DNA of 64,000 bases from Moanibacter sp964542645 (GCA_964542645.1 CAZIUG010000015.1:62001-126000), one strand, 5' to 3'. Positions 9,628-18,424 are shown, counted from the stretch's first letter. Notes: generated from the sequence alone by a model not told the origin. Translations and numbers: made by a program.

Positions 9628-9708
9628 ATTTATTTCATTAAGCAGTTAATAAATTTGTTCTCGCTCTGATAGAACCGAACGCTATTTACAATAATGAAAT
9701 CACTGCGA

Positions 9709-9731
9709 TTCAAGCATACATCCTGCTTGAA
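9709..9731. repeat. Inverted repeat (8-bp stem, 7-nt loop) between larC and the HpaI-type gene
   Basis: TTCAAGCA (9709-9716) and TGCTTGAA (9724-9731) form a perfect hairpin in the 183-nt gap downstream of larC and upstream of the HpaI-type aldolase start. It could be a weak terminator or a processing site. There is no T-run on the transcribed strand, and one such 8-bp stem could occur by chance. Confidence 0.3.
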
Positions 9732-9810
9732 AATTCAGGTAGTAACTTGACCTCTATTTGATCATATTGTGGAACAGAAGGTTTGGCACTCACTCAGGAA
9801 GTCTAACTAT

Positions 9811-11127
9811 TCATCCCGCCGAATCTGGGCGAAAATTGGGCTCTTTTTCCCAAATTTTTTCCAGATCATCATACTCAGGCTTTTCCTTGATCTCATCCCC
9901 TTCCGAAGTTATGCCAATTTTGAATCGCAATGGACCATGGGTTGTATCGCGAGTTTCTATCCTACGTGCTAGCTGAACCTTATCCCAACGTCGGGTACGC
10001 AGTCCAAAAGTTGAACTACTGCGCAACATCCAAGAAACTAATTCTGATTTACTCTGGACATCCGTCAGTATCGAAAAAAGTTGAGCCGCACGGTTCTTTT
10101 TTCCTACTACCGGTGTGATCCAAACGTCGAGAGCTCCTCTCTTCAGCGCTTGTTGTTGAAGCCAAGCCGTTCGCTCCGGAGTCTCATCGTCGAGATTGCA
10201 AACAATCTCAATAATTTCACTATGCTCAAAGGATGCTTCCAAATGCGGATGGGTATCTAGATCTTCCATCCACACGACTCGAGTAACATTAGGATAGCTT
10301 TTGAGCTCCATCGATCCCGCTCCACAACCGAGGGTAATCACGCGACCGGATGGCCAACCTTCAGTAAAACTCGGCTGCAGTACCCTTAAGATAGCCAAAC
10401 CCGTAGGAGTCGAGAGCTCAACATTCCTACGATTGATAGATTCAGGCACAGAATCAACAGGAAATCCCTTGCTTAGGATCGCGGAAGCAGGAGGAGGAAT
10501 AGGGTATGATCCATGTGCAATACGGACATTTCCACGACCCAACTTGATTCCTGAAGCAAACACCCGTTTAGGCGATAGACGAGCAATTATAAGTCCCGCC
10601 ATTGCTACATCGACTATCGAATCAATACGACCGATTTCATGAAAATGGACAAGTCCCGATTCAGTGCCGTGCGCTTTTGATTCAGCATAAGCAAGCTGTT
10701 TGAGAATATGCTTTGCTGATTTTACTGCACCAGGACAAAGATTGCTTGAATCCAAAATAAGTTCAATTACGCGAGCTGGAATATGATGAGATTGGAATCT
10801 TAACTCCTTCGAATGCTTAGCGGCATATTGATGAGCTTGGCCTTCTGATTCTGAACACTCCAATAGCTCTAAGATCTCCGACCGCGATTCTACAAAACGG
10901 GTCCATGCTCCTTCTTCGCATAAAACCTCCATATGAGTTGCCGCCAAATGGGCCCTCTTCACTCGTGTAAACCGTACCGAAACTCCTTCAAATCCCAGGT
11001 GATCCGGAACATCCTGGAGCTCACGAGCCGTGACCAGCTCAGCATCCACACAAGCTGCCGAAAACATATCACCCGCAATGCCTGCTATGCTTTCGATAAA
11101 AAGAACTGCATTGGAATTTCCATTCAT
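9811..11127 (-). CDS. larC: Nickel insertion protein for pincer cofactor biosynthesis
   Basis: 438 aa, single uninterrupted frame (in Lactobacillus plantarum larC is read through a programmed frameshift; none is needed here). LarC inserts nickel into the pyridinium-3,5-bisthiocarboxylic acid mononucleotide to finish the nickel-pincer (NPN) cofactor. Family motifs: FIESIAGIAGDMFSAACVDA at the N-terminus, VHFHEIGRIDSIVDVAMAG near residues 160-178 and VCNLDDETPER in the C-terminal half. The start overlaps the end of larB by 4 nt (11124-11127). It is the last of three coupled genes; no larA homologue is present in the window. Confidence 0.92.
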   Translation of the reverse strand: MNGNSNAVLFIESIAGIAGDMFSAACVDAELVTARELQDVPDHLGFEGVSVRFTRVKRAHLAATHMEVLCEEGAWTRFVESRSEILELLECSESEGQAHQYAAKHSKELRFQSHHIPARVIELILDSSNLCPGAVKSAKHILKQLAYAESKAHGTESGLVHFHEIGRIDSIVDVAMAGLIIARLSPKRVFASGIKLGRGNVRIAHGSYPIPPPASAILSKGFPVDSVPESINRRNVELSTPTGLAILRVLQPSFTEGWPSGRVITLGCGAGSMELKSYPNVTRVVWMEDLDTHPHLEASFEHSEIIEIVCNLDDETPERTAWLQQQALKRGALDVWITPVVGKKNRAAQLFSILTDVQSKSELVSWMLRSSSTFGLRTRRWDKVQLARRIETRDTTHGPLRFKIGITSEGDEIKEKPEYDDLEKIWEKEPNFRPDSAG

Positions 11128-11918
11128 CCCACCTTGGCACTCCCCAGTCTATGCTTGATTGCAGATATTACCCGACACCCTGCGTAAGCAGCCGAAAACC
11201 CGTTGTCTATATTGACGACACAGATCCCAGGCGAACAAGAATTTAACATAGCCAAAAGAGCAGTCAATCCATTCAAATTAGAACCATATCCAACACTTGT
11301 CGGAACCGCGAATATTGGTTTGCCGACCAATCCTCCAACTACGCTTGGCAAGGCTCCTTCCATTCCCGCAATTACCACGAGCACCGTTGCATCCTCGAGT
11401 TCATCCATCCGATGGAGAATTCGATGTAAGCCAGCTATTCCTACGTCTGAAATCATAACAAACGGGGTTTCCGCAGCTACACAAGTTTCCGCAGCTTCCT
11501 CCGCCACTGGAAGATCACTCGTCCCGGCAGATATGATTGCAACATGGGGATCATCTTTAGCAAATTCACTAACAGGAGGCGGATTAACGATGAAAGTCCC
11601 TCCAGCCAAACTAGTCCGACCATTTGGGAAAGATACCTTCAGGGCAGCCAACTTCATCCCATCCAGACGGGTAATAAGCACAGGCAAGCCTCCTTCCGAA
11701 AGCTCTCCCGCTATAGATGTTATCTGCTCAACCGTTTTACCCTCGCCAAAAATTACCTCGCACATCCCGTGCCTCAACCGACGATGATGATCGGGCGTCG
11801 CCTCACCCAAAAACGAATCCTTAAAGGGACCCTGTTTCAACACACGAACTGCTTCATCCAGTGTAACGTTTCCCTTCTGAACCCCGTCAAGAAGACTACG
11901 CAAATTCTCTTCTTTCAT
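11124..11918 (-). CDS. larB: Nicotinic acid adenine dinucleotide carboxylase/hydrolase for pincer cofactor
   Basis: 264 aa. LarB carboxylates the pyridinium ring of NaAD and hydrolyses the dinucleotide, the first step of NPN cofactor synthesis. The N-terminal part has the LarB pattern DHHRRLRHGMCEVIFGEGKT. The C-terminal half is a PurE-like (AIR carboxylase) domain: VAIISAGTSDLPVAEEAAET, SDVGIAGLHRI, VIAGMEGALPSVVGGLV and PTSVGYGSNLNGLTALL. It overlaps larE (11915-11918) and larC (11124-11127) by 4 nt each, so the three are co-translated. Confidence 0.93.
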   Translation of the reverse strand: MKEENLRSLLDGVQKGNVTLDEAVRVLKQGPFKDSFLGEATPDHHRRLRHGMCEVIFGEGKTVEQITSIAGELSEGGLPVLITRLDGMKLAALKVSFPNGRTSLAGGTFIVNPPPVSEFAKDDPHVAIISAGTSDLPVAEEAAETCVAAETPFVMISDVGIAGLHRILHRMDELEDATVLVVIAGMEGALPSVVGGLVGKPIFAVPTSVGYGSNLNGLTALLAMLNSCSPGICVVNIDNGFSAAYAGCRVISAIKHRLGSAKVG

Positions 11919-12769
11919 CTATTGGCTCCACCCGTTCTATACCCTTCTAGGTCAAGCGTAACCCAACGGTAGCCACGCCTTTTCGCCTCTTTCACCAAAA
12001 TTCCTTTTAGTTCTAAGGCACGTTCCATCTCTGTTGGAACCACCTCCAAGCGGATAAACCTACTTTCACCATCATCGTGATGCCGGACTCGAAACGACTT
12101 AAGCCCCCGGTCAAAAAGTAGAGTCTCCAACTCCTCGATATCCTTTAACATGGTCGGCGTTATAGCAACCCCAGTCATAACACGGGAACTCAAACACGGA
12201 CTGGCAGGTTTTTCTGATATTTCGTACCCATTTTGACGCAGATATTTACGAATCTCCTCCTTAGTAAATCCAAATCCAGCCAACGGGTATAGAACTTTAT
12301 GTTCTTTCGCTGCTTCGTGTCCGGGCCGAATATCACTCTTATCTGATGCCGTGTAACCGTAAGCGACATATTGAAAATTCCTGTCCCTAATAATTGAATC
12401 AGAAATCCGAAACAATTCCGACTTACAGAAGTAGCATCGCATTCGATCATTCTGAAGGTAGCGTTCATTTTTAAACTCTTCGCTCTCAACAAGCTCGCAT
12501 TCGACCCCGATTTTTTCAGCAAAACTGAGGGCATCATCGATATCTCTCTGAGGGACACTAGGGCTAGTCGTCGTAATTGCAAGAAGCCGTCCCCCAGTCC
12601 GCTTATGCGCTTCGGATGCTGCCCATAAAAGGAAGGAACTATCCACTCCGCCAGAAAAGGCAACTAATAGCCCTTCTCGAACATAACAACCTAGTCTCGC
12701 AATTAGGCCGTCAAACTTAAGCTGCGCTTCAGATACCATGTTTATTCTCTCAGATCGAAGTTTAGTCAT
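11915..12769 (-). CDS. larE: ATP-dependent sacrificial sulfur transferase for pincer cofactor
   Basis: 284 aa. LarE adenylates the dicarboxylated nucleotide and donates sulfur, in the Lactobacillus enzyme from its own cysteine. The PP-loop SGGVDSS is at residues 39-45, and RCYFCKSELF near 111-120 is family-typical. PASPCLSSRV places C192 where the sacrificial cysteine of L. plantarum LarE (Cys176) lies, so this is probably the sacrificial type rather than the [4Fe-4S] three-cysteine type. ATG at 12769 is used here; an internal ATG 10 codons later (12739) is also plausible. It is the first gene of larE-larB-larC. Confidence 0.92.
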   Translation of the reverse strand: MTKLRSERINMVSEAQLKFDGLIARLGCYVREGLLVAFSGGVDSSFLLWAASEAHKRTGGRLLAITTTSPSVPQRDIDDALSFAEKIGVECELVESEEFKNERYLQNDRMRCYFCKSELFRISDSIIRDRNFQYVAYGYTASDKSDIRPGHEAAKEHKVLYPLAGFGFTKEEIRKYLRQNGYEISEKPASPCLSSRVMTGVAITPTMLKDIEELETLLFDRGLKSFRVRHHDDGESRFIRLEVVPTEMERALELKGILVKEAKRRGYRWVTLDLEGYRTGGANR

Positions 12770-12831
12770 TCGGCCGAATCACTCCCTTTCGACAATAACC
12801 ATCACCTGTGATCAACCTCATATCTCTGAGA

Positions 12832-12849
12832 TTCAAACACAAGTTTGAA
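12832..12849. repeat. Inverted repeat upstream of larE
   Basis: TTCAAAC (12832-12838) and GTTTGAA (12843-12849) form a perfect 7-bp inverted repeat with an ACAA loop, 63 nt upstream of the larE start. It could be an operator or a small hairpin in the leader. A short repeat of this kind is not rare by chance. Confidence 0.25.
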
Positions 12850-12979
12850 AAAATTGACTTGGGGCTAACAGCAGAGTGCCTCTCTCAATAATCATAGCAA
12901 GATCGTGGTCCAAAAAGTTGTCTGTAAGTCTGTATCGATTCTTTTCATTCTACTAAGTCAGCCACACGGTCCTTCTCAT

Positions 12980-13435
12980 TTATTTAATCTGACGAAGGGC
13001 CTCATATAAGCCTATTCCAACAGAGGTTGAAAGATTTAAAGATCGAAGACCTTGGCCAAACATGGGGATTGAGACTCTCCATTCTTTCCCAACCTGTTCA
13101 TGAATCTCCGAAGGACAACCTGACCCTTCGTTTCCAAAAAGAAGACCGTCCTCTTCCTCAAATCCAACATCCCAAAATGGCCGGGTTGACTTTGTCGTAA
13201 AAAGCCAGATTCTTCGAGGTTTATTAGGGTCCTCTAGAAACCTTTTCCAGGAATCGTGGTTGATCAGATCAAGTGATTTCCAATAATCCATTCCGCTCCG
13301 TTTCAGGTGGCGGTCTGACAACTCAAAACCAAGAGGATGGATCAGATGAAGGCGGGAAGTTGTAAATGCGCATAATCTTCCAATGTTTCCGGTATTTTGA
13401 GGAATCTCAGGCTTATACAATATGATGTGGAGCAT
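12980..13435 (-). CDS. trmL: tRNA (cytidine(34)-2'-O)-methyltransferase
   Basis: 151 aa, the usual size of TrmL, a SPOUT-class methyltransferase that 2'-O-methylates the wobble base of tRNA-Leu species. Motifs: MLHIILYKPEIPQNTGNIGR at the start (SPOUT motif 1 region), LLFGNEGSGCP (motif 2) and IPMFGQGLRSLNLSTSVGIG (motif 3, trefoil knot). It is divergently oriented to aroQ across 217 nt. Confidence 0.93.
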   Translation of the reverse strand: MLHIILYKPEIPQNTGNIGRLCAFTTSRLHLIHPLGFELSDRHLKRSGMDYWKSLDLINHDSWKRFLEDPNKPRRIWLFTTKSTRPFWDVGFEEEDGLLFGNEGSGCPSEIHEQVGKEWRVSIPMFGQGLRSLNLSTSVGIGLYEALRQIK

Positions 13436-13484
13436 TCGATATCGACAATTATAAATCAGTCCGCTTTAGTCGAGATCTAAGGAT

Positions 13485-13523
13485 TGGTTAATCAATAAAC
13501 AAAGAAATCTTTTCGATTAACCA
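13485..13523. repeat. Inverted 9-bp half-sites between trmL and aroQ
   Basis: TGGTTAATC (13485-13493) and GATTAACCA (13515-13523) are perfect inverted copies with centres 30 bp apart (about three helical turns) in the divergent promoter region. They could be a dimeric regulator site. No regulator gene is nearby, and an isolated 9-bp repeat is only weak evidence. Confidence 0.25.
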
Positions 13524-13652
13524 TTTTAAAGGTTCTTATGCACCTCTGAAGACTCGTTCCTTTTCATCCGGACAGAAATACTTATAGTGGCTTCACGGCT
13601 ATCCCTGTAATGCCAGATTAAATTGTTCTTTAGAAAAGTGGCAAAAAAAGTA

Positions 13653-14084
13653 ATGAAAAAGATCGGCTGCCTTAACGGTCCAAATCTGAACCGGCTCGGA
13701 ATTCGTGAGCCTGGGACCTACGGAACCTCGACTCTCTCGAACCTGGTAGAGAGGCTGCAATCGGAGGCAAAAAGTCTCGGTGTTGCAGTCGAATGCTTCC
13801 AGTCGAATCACGAAGGCTACCTAATCGACAAGATCGCCCAATGGGACGATGAAAAGTTCGGCGGTTTGATACTGAACCCCGGAGGCTATACCCATACTAG
13901 CATCGCTTTGCGCGATGCCATTGCCGGTTCCAACCTAACCGTAGTGGAAGTCCATATTTCAAATACGCACAGTCGTGAATCATTTCGGCACCAATCTGTC
14001 ACCGCCCCGGTTAGTAAAGGAGTTATCGCAGGGTTCGGGTTTGACGGCTACCTTCTCGCCTTACGTTATCTCGCACAAGATTGA
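13653..14084 (+). CDS. aroQ: 3-Dehydroquinate dehydratase, type II
   Basis: Type II dehydroquinase (143 aa from this start) of the shikimate pathway. The frame is open from a TTG at 13623, but the family N-terminus (MKKIGCLNGPNLNRLGIREP) starts at the ATG at 13653. Catalytic pieces visible: NGPNLNRLG with the active-site loop Arg, EPGTYG with the catalytic Tyr, FQSNHEGYLIDKI, LILNPGGYTHTSIALRDAI and VEVHISNTHSRESFR with the catalytic His and a substrate-binding Arg. It ends 42 nt before the convergent pgsA gene. Confidence 0.94.
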   Translation: MKKIGCLNGPNLNRLGIREPGTYGTSTLSNLVERLQSEAKSLGVAVECFQSNHEGYLIDKIAQWDDEKFGGLILNPGGYTHTSIALRDAIAGSNLTVVEVHISNTHSRESFRHQSVTAPVSKGVIAGFGFDGYLLALRYLAQD

Positions 14085-14126
14085 TCACCTACGATTTCGC
14101 GGACATTCGACCACCGGCAAAAGAAT

Positions 14127-14741
14127 TCAATCTGGAAGCTCAAATACAACGGTCCAATATTTTTTCAGATACACCAGTCCAGAATATATCGTAAACAAGG
14201 AAACGATAACGAAAAAAGCGATTCCCAATTCCTGCAACATATCGGTGAACCATCCTACGGAAAATCCTGTTAAGTAGCTAAAATCTTCTTTAATCGAAGG
14301 AACAGCAAGAATTACACTGATGCAGATAATCTGCATCAGTGTTTTCTGCTTTCCCCGTTTTTCAGCTCCAAGCACAACACCATTTCCAGCTGCCACCAAC
14401 CGAAGTCCCGTAACTATAAATTCACGACAGAGAATAAGAAGAACGAACCCAATAGACCATGCTGGCAACATTTGGGTAGCAAGGAGCGTAACGAACATTC
14501 CCACGATTATGATCTTGTCCGCCAATGCATCCATTAACTTCCCGAAATTGGATATCATATTAAATTTTCTCGCAATGTAGCCATCGACCCAGTCCGTCAC
14601 TCCGGCAAATACAAACAGGAAAAATGCAATGGAGGGAGCACCTATCCAATCAGCATAGAGCAATGCAGAAATAATAAAAAGCAGAGGGATACGAGATAAA
14701 GTAATTAGATTAGGGAGATTCACAAGAAAGCCCGGTGGCAT
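14127..14741 (-). CDS. pgsA: CDP-diacylglycerol-glycerol-3-phosphate 3-phosphatidyltransferase
   Basis: 204-aa membrane enzyme making phosphatidylglycerol phosphate from CDP-diacylglycerol and glycerol 3-phosphate. The CDP-alcohol phosphatidyltransferase signature is complete: DWVDGYIARKF followed by GKLMDALADK, giving the DxxDGxxAR...GxxxDxxxD spacing. Several hydrophobic segments follow (for example LLFIISALLYA, IIIVGMFVTLLA and IGFVLLILC). The start NLITLSRIPLL matches PgsA. It sits among housekeeping genes with aroQ, coaD and gpsA, the last of which makes its glycerol 3-phosphate substrate. Confidence 0.93.
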   Translation of the reverse strand: MPPGFLVNLPNLITLSRIPLLFIISALLYADWIGAPSIAFFLFVFAGVTDWVDGYIARKFNMISNFGKLMDALADKIIIVGMFVTLLATQMLPAWSIGFVLLILCREFIVTGLRLVAAGNGVVLGAEKRGKQKTLMQIICISVILAVPSIKEDFSYLTGFSVGWFTDMLQELGIAFFVIVSLFTIYSGLVYLKKYWTVVFELPD

Positions 14742-15011
14742 GCAGCAATTAATATGAAGAGAATATCAACCGATCTGAGAAAACATTTCGAATAATTCCT
14801 TGCTGAAAAAATTGCTGTGCAAATTTGGTTCAACTATAGACTCTCCAGCTGACTCTCAAAGCCTTCTCTCTAGTGTAACATCAATCAGCAAACGAGATTC
14901 TATCTCTAAAATTCGAGTTGCGCTTATGTTCTATAGTAAGATTATCTATGTTAATCATAGAAAAGCCAGATCAATCCAGCACATCGCCTTTTCAAATTTA
15001 ACAGACCGGGC

Positions 15012-15491
15012 ATGAAACTCGCCATTTACCCAGGCACATTTGATCCCATAACGAACGGTCATCTTGATATTCTCAACCGGGCTGCCCGTATATTTGATCG
15101 GATTATTATAGCGGTTGCGCTTAATGAGGACAAAGAGCCTCTATTCAGCCTGGAAGAACGTCTAAGTTTAATAGAGGAAAATATTACTGGAAGCGATGAA
15201 ATCATAGTTTCAAGTTTTGATGGTCTTCTGGTGGACTACGCTCACGAAATAGGAGCAAGTGCAATCATTCGAGGACTGAGAGCAGTATCAGACTTCGAAT
15301 ATGAGTTTCAAATGACCCTTATGAATCGCCACCTTTCAGATGAAGTTGAGACCATTTTTTTGATGCCGACACAAGACTCGTTTTTTACCAGCTCCCAACT
15401 TATTAAGCAGGTCGCTCGCTATTCTGGAAACATCGGGAGACTCGTTCCCACCAATGTAGCTGAAGTTCTGAAGAGGAAATTCTCCGGGTGA
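15012..15491 (+). CDS. coaD: Phosphopantetheine adenylyltransferase
   Basis: 159 aa, standard CoaD length. It catalyses the penultimate step of CoA synthesis. Motifs: MKLAIYPGTFDPITNGHLDI (nucleotidyltransferase TxGH motif), SFDGLLVDYA, IIRGLRAVSDFEYEFQM and the C-terminal ISSS/T-type motif in FFTSSQLIKQVARYSGN. It is divergent from pgsA over a 270-nt spacer. Its stop overlaps the GTG start of the following MFS gene by 4 nt. Confidence 0.95.
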   Translation: MKLAIYPGTFDPITNGHLDILNRAARIFDRIIIAVALNEDKEPLFSLEERLSLIEENITGSDEIIVSSFDGLLVDYAHEIGASAIIRGLRAVSDFEYEFQMTLMNRHLSDEVETIFLMPTQDSFFTSSQLIKQVARYSGNIGRLVPTNVAEVLKRKFSG

Positions 15492-16834
15492 TTCCCATAG
15501 GTCCTGCGCAGGCAAGTAACCGTGACACTCAATCGCGGTCTAGGTTGGGAGTAATTCTCTTAACTATTTTTATCGACCTGGTTGGGTTTTCGATAATCTT
15601 TCCCCTGTTTCCATCGATACTGGAGCACTATCTACCTCGCGAAGGAGACAGTGGAATACTCGCTGCGTTTATTTCCCTCATGAGTACTCTCCCCGTTGTA
15701 GAGGAATCCCATCGACCCTTTCTCACTCATGTATTGTTCGGAGGAATTCTGGGATCTCTCTACTCAATCCTACAGTTTATCTCAGCTCCCATATGGGGTA
15801 GATTGTCTGACCGAATAGGCCGACGAAGTATCATGCTTTGGACAGTTGCTGGAACAACATTCGGATATTTAATATGGATCCTCAGTGGAAGTTTCTTACT
15901 CCTTATTATTTCCCGAGTTATCAATGGAATTTCAGGAGGGAATCTGTCTGTGGCTACAGCGGCCGTTGCTGACGTCACGGGCAAGCAATCACGGTCCAGC
16001 GGAATGGCTCTTATCGGGGTAGCCTTCGGTCTTGGATTCATTGTAGGCCCAGTTATTGGCGGATTCTCAGCCCTTTATGATGTCTCTGCTCACTACCCGG
16101 GACTAGTAGGATTAGGGGTAAATCCCTTTTCCATGCCAGCTATCATCGCTTGTCTTTTATCAGCTATCAACTGGATCTGGATCTTTTTTCGTTTTGCAGA
16201 GACCTTGGCTCCGGAACCTGAAAAAGTTTCACAAAAGGAAACTTCCAGAAATAGGATTAACGAGATGTTTAGCATCCAAGACCGCGATGTGCGGCTCACG
16301 ACACGACTCTATTTTATTTTTATCGCAGCCTTTAGTGGTATGGAATTCACCCTCCCTTTTCTAGCCGCCGAACGTCTTAATTACAGTACTGCTGAGAATG
16401 CACGGATTTTCCTCTTTATTGGAGCTATTTTAATCATTGTACAGGGGGGCATTGTTCGATCATTAGCTCCTCGAATCGGTGAGAAATACTTGGCCATTTT
16501 CGGAATTACCAGCGGGATTTTAGCTTTCTTTCTAATCTCCTCCGCTCTCAGCACGACTATCTTCTACCTTGGGCTTGCTCTTCTCGCAATTGGTATAGGC
16601 TTGGCTAGCCCTACTCTAGCCTCCCTTGTCTCTCTCTACTCTGCGGACCGAGAACAGGGCCATTATCTCGGTCTCTTCCGATCCGCTGGATCACTGGCAA
16701 GAGCCATCGGACCAATCGCCGCAGGTCTTATCTATTGGTACGTCGGTTCTCGTTTTTGCTATTTAACTGCCGCTGTTATTCTCTTTATCCCTCTCTCGCT
16801 TGCTTCCCGTCTACGACAACCGGAAAAGAATTAA
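15488..16834 (+). CDS. Major facilitator superfamily transporter (TetA-like)
   Basis: 448 aa with about 12 predicted membrane helices. MFS signatures: GRLSDRIGRRSIMLWTVAG between helices 2 and 3 (motif A), GFIVGPVIGGFSALYDV at helix 5 (motif C, typical of drug/H+ antiporters) and SYSADREQ-type loops later. Its arrangement resembles tetracycline-resistance-type exporters, but the substrate is unknown. The GTG start overlaps coaD by 4 nt. It carries an unusually long first periplasmic loop (residues ~35-75) between helices 1 and 2. Confidence 0.8.
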   Translation: MIPIGPAQASNRDTQSRSRLGVILLTIFIDLVGFSIIFPLFPSILEHYLPREGDSGILAAFISLMSTLPVVEESHRPFLTHVLFGGILGSLYSILQFISAPIWGRLSDRIGRRSIMLWTVAGTTFGYLIWILSGSFLLLIISRVINGISGGNLSVATAAVADVTGKQSRSSGMALIGVAFGLGFIVGPVIGGFSALYDVSAHYPGLVGLGVNPFSMPAIIACLLSAINWIWIFFRFAETLAPEPEKVSQKETSRNRINEMFSIQDRDVRLTTRLYFIFIAAFSGMEFTLPFLAAERLNYSTAENARIFLFIGAILIIVQGGIVRSLAPRIGEKYLAIFGITSGILAFFLISSALSTTIFYLGLALLAIGIGLASPTLASLVSLYSADREQGHYLGLFRSAGSLARAIGPIAAGLIYWYVGSRFCYLTAAVILFIPLSLASRLRQPEKN

Positions 16835-16856
16835 GATAACCCCTCTCTTAGTTATA

Positions 16857-16894
16857 GAAACCTGTATTGATTGAATACCAGAACATAGGGTTTC
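16857..16894. terminator. Possible bidirectional terminator between MFS gene and gpsA
   Basis: In the 72-nt gap between convergent genes, GAAACC (16857-16862) pairs with GGTTTC (16889-16894), enclosing a small inner stem GTATT/AATAC (16864-16868 and 16874-16878). The position suits a shared terminator; the stems are short. Confidence 0.28.
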
Positions 16895-16906
16895 ATATCA
16901 TTCTGG

Positions 16907-17935
16907 TCAATGGTTCTGAAAGTCGTCGGGGTCGTGTTTTTCAGGTTTTAATGAGCGTCCCATTAGAGATTGGAGAACCTCTCGAACATCCTTTCCCTGA
17001 TAGAGCACGCCAAAGACCTCATCCAGAATCGGCGACTCCAAATTCTTATCTTTACATATACTGTAAAAGCAATGCGTCGAACGGTATCCCTCTACCGTCA
17101 TATTTTTTTTCGAAAGCAAAGATTCAAGGCACTGCCCTTCTGCAATCATTCTACCGAAAGTTCGATTCCTACTCCATTCTCCATTGCAGGTCGCAGCAAG
17201 GTCTCCGAAACCACTCAGACCGTAAAAGGTACTTAATTGCCCCCCTAATGCCACCCCCAATCTTACCATTTCAGCAAGAGACCTTGTAAGCAAAGCTGAT
17301 TTTGCGTTATCACCAAAACCTAATCCGTCACAAATCCCAGCAGCAATGGCGTAGACATTTTTCAGGCAAGCACCAAGTTCCACACCCCGGAGATCTTCAT
17401 TGGTATAAACACGAAGACTTCGATCGCTCATCGCCTCCTGAATTGATAGCGAGTAAGCATCATGTTTACTCACCGCAAAGACAACTGCTGACGGCTGCCC
17501 AATTGCAACTTCCTTAGCATATGTTGGACCTGAAAGCACGCCCACTCGGGTCCCCGGCAATACATCACTGATTACTTCCGCTGATAGCAGATGGGTTTCC
17601 AATTCAATCCCCTTGCAGAGAGAAAGCACAATTTCAACATTTCGAATCGCATTTCCCATCTCTCTTAGATTCCAACAGGAATCCCGTAAACCCTTTGACG
17701 GACAAGCCATGAGAACTATCTCGGACCCTTCGATACCTTCCGCTAGATCACTGGTAATCCATATCTCTTCCGGAATTCGACAGCCCTTTAGGTATCGTCT
17801 ATTTTCGCGCTCCTTAGCTAGCTTCCGGGCCTGTTCCACCCGACGCGGCACCAATACAACTTGATGGCCTCGCCTTGCGATATGAATTGCGATCCCCGTA
17901 CCCCAAGCTCCAGCACCCAATACACAAAATCTCAT
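16907..17935 (-). CDS. gpsA: Glycerol-3-phosphate dehydrogenase [NAD(P)+]
   Basis: 342 aa. It reduces dihydroxyacetone phosphate to glycerol 3-phosphate for phospholipid synthesis. The Rossmann motif VLGAGAWGTGIAIHIA (GxGxxG) is at the N-terminus. SLCKGIE, VGVLSGPTYAKEVA and VELGACLKNVYAIAAGICDG carry the conserved catalytic lysine, and SGFGDLAATC with SRNRTFG are also present, all typical of GpsA. Functionally it feeds pgsA in this cluster. It is divergent from the small-protein/modABC unit across 203 nt. Confidence 0.95.
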   Translation of the reverse strand: MRFCVLGAGAWGTGIAIHIARRGHQVVLVPRRVEQARKLAKERENRRYLKGCRIPEEIWITSDLAEGIEGSEIVLMACPSKGLRDSCWNLREMGNAIRNVEIVLSLCKGIELETHLLSAEVISDVLPGTRVGVLSGPTYAKEVAIGQPSAVVFAVSKHDAYSLSIQEAMSDRSLRVYTNEDLRGVELGACLKNVYAIAAGICDGLGFGDNAKSALLTRSLAEMVRLGVALGGQLSTFYGLSGFGDLAATCNGEWSRNRTFGRMIAEGQCLESLLSKKNMTVEGYRSTHCFYSICKDKNLESPILDEVFGVLYQGKDVREVLQSLMGRSLKPEKHDPDDFQNH

Positions 17936-18038
17936 GGCTTAAAGGCTTTCGAATTTTGTTGAGAGATTTCATTCGATAAAATCGGGCCTATGCAGCAGAC
18001 TCCAATTAATAAAAGTATTTTTCTCACGTTTTCCGAGC

Positions 18039-18063
18039 TTGTTTATTGAATCTTTAATAACAA
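18039..18063. promoter_or_regulatory. Imperfect inverted repeat upstream of the modABC unit
   Basis: TTGTTTATT (18039-18047) and AATAACAA (18056-18063) form an imperfect palindrome (one inserted base) about 75 nt before the small ORF that precedes modA. It is a candidate operator in the gpsA/modABC divergent region. I see no match to the molybdenum-cofactor riboswitch and no ModE gene. Confidence 0.2.
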
Positions 18064-18138
18064 ACGTTCACAATAGGACCGTTTCCCTTAACTGCGCACT
18101 ACCAATCGTAAAAATCCTTTTCAGACACTCGAAGAGCA

Positions 18139-18399
18139 ATGTTTAAGAGATTCATGCCGTGGCACAATCAGAACCAAAAAAACTCCTACTATTCAATTGA
18201 TCAAAGAAATTACAAACCACTCTTTGGGGCGGGGTTTTTCGGTTTTCTTGATCGATCAAATTTCTGGCAGAACCCGTTTAAACGTCTACAAAACTGGAAA
18301 TATTGGCGCTCTTTGATTTTTCGCTTTCTTACCGTCTCCATTATCATTCTTCTGATCTGGGCTGCCTATGAATCCTTTCGCGCCCTGCGTCACCTATAG
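18139..18399 (+). CDS. Small membrane protein of unknown function upstream of modABC
   Basis: 86 aa, not recognised. The N-terminal ~50 residues are polar and aromatic-rich (repeated N, F, W and Y). The C-terminus has one hydrophobic helix, IFRFLTVSIIILLIWAAYES at about residues 60-79, followed by a basic tail, so a single-pass inner-membrane protein is predicted. It lies 25 nt before the chosen modA start on the same strand. A weak purine-rich stretch (GAAGAG) precedes the ATG. It could be a molybdate-transport accessory protein or unrelated. It is kept because of its residue composition and position. Confidence 0.5.
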   Translation: MFKRFMPWHNQNQKNSYYSIDQRNYKPLFGAGFFGFLDRSNFWQNPFKRLQNWKYWRSLIFRFLTVSIIILLIWAAYESFRALRHL

Positions 18400-18424
18400 G
18401 ATCTTTAAACATGACAAAGACCGG

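Noticed and set aside
11203..11787. Long open frame (194 aa) antisense to larB
   Set aside because: It lies wholly opposite larB, which has clear family motifs; its translation is low-complexity and motif-free.
17936..18138. Possible molybdenum-cofactor riboswitch upstream of modABC
   Set aside because: The spacer lacks the conserved Moco-RNA core as I remember it; only an imperfect palindrome is visible.
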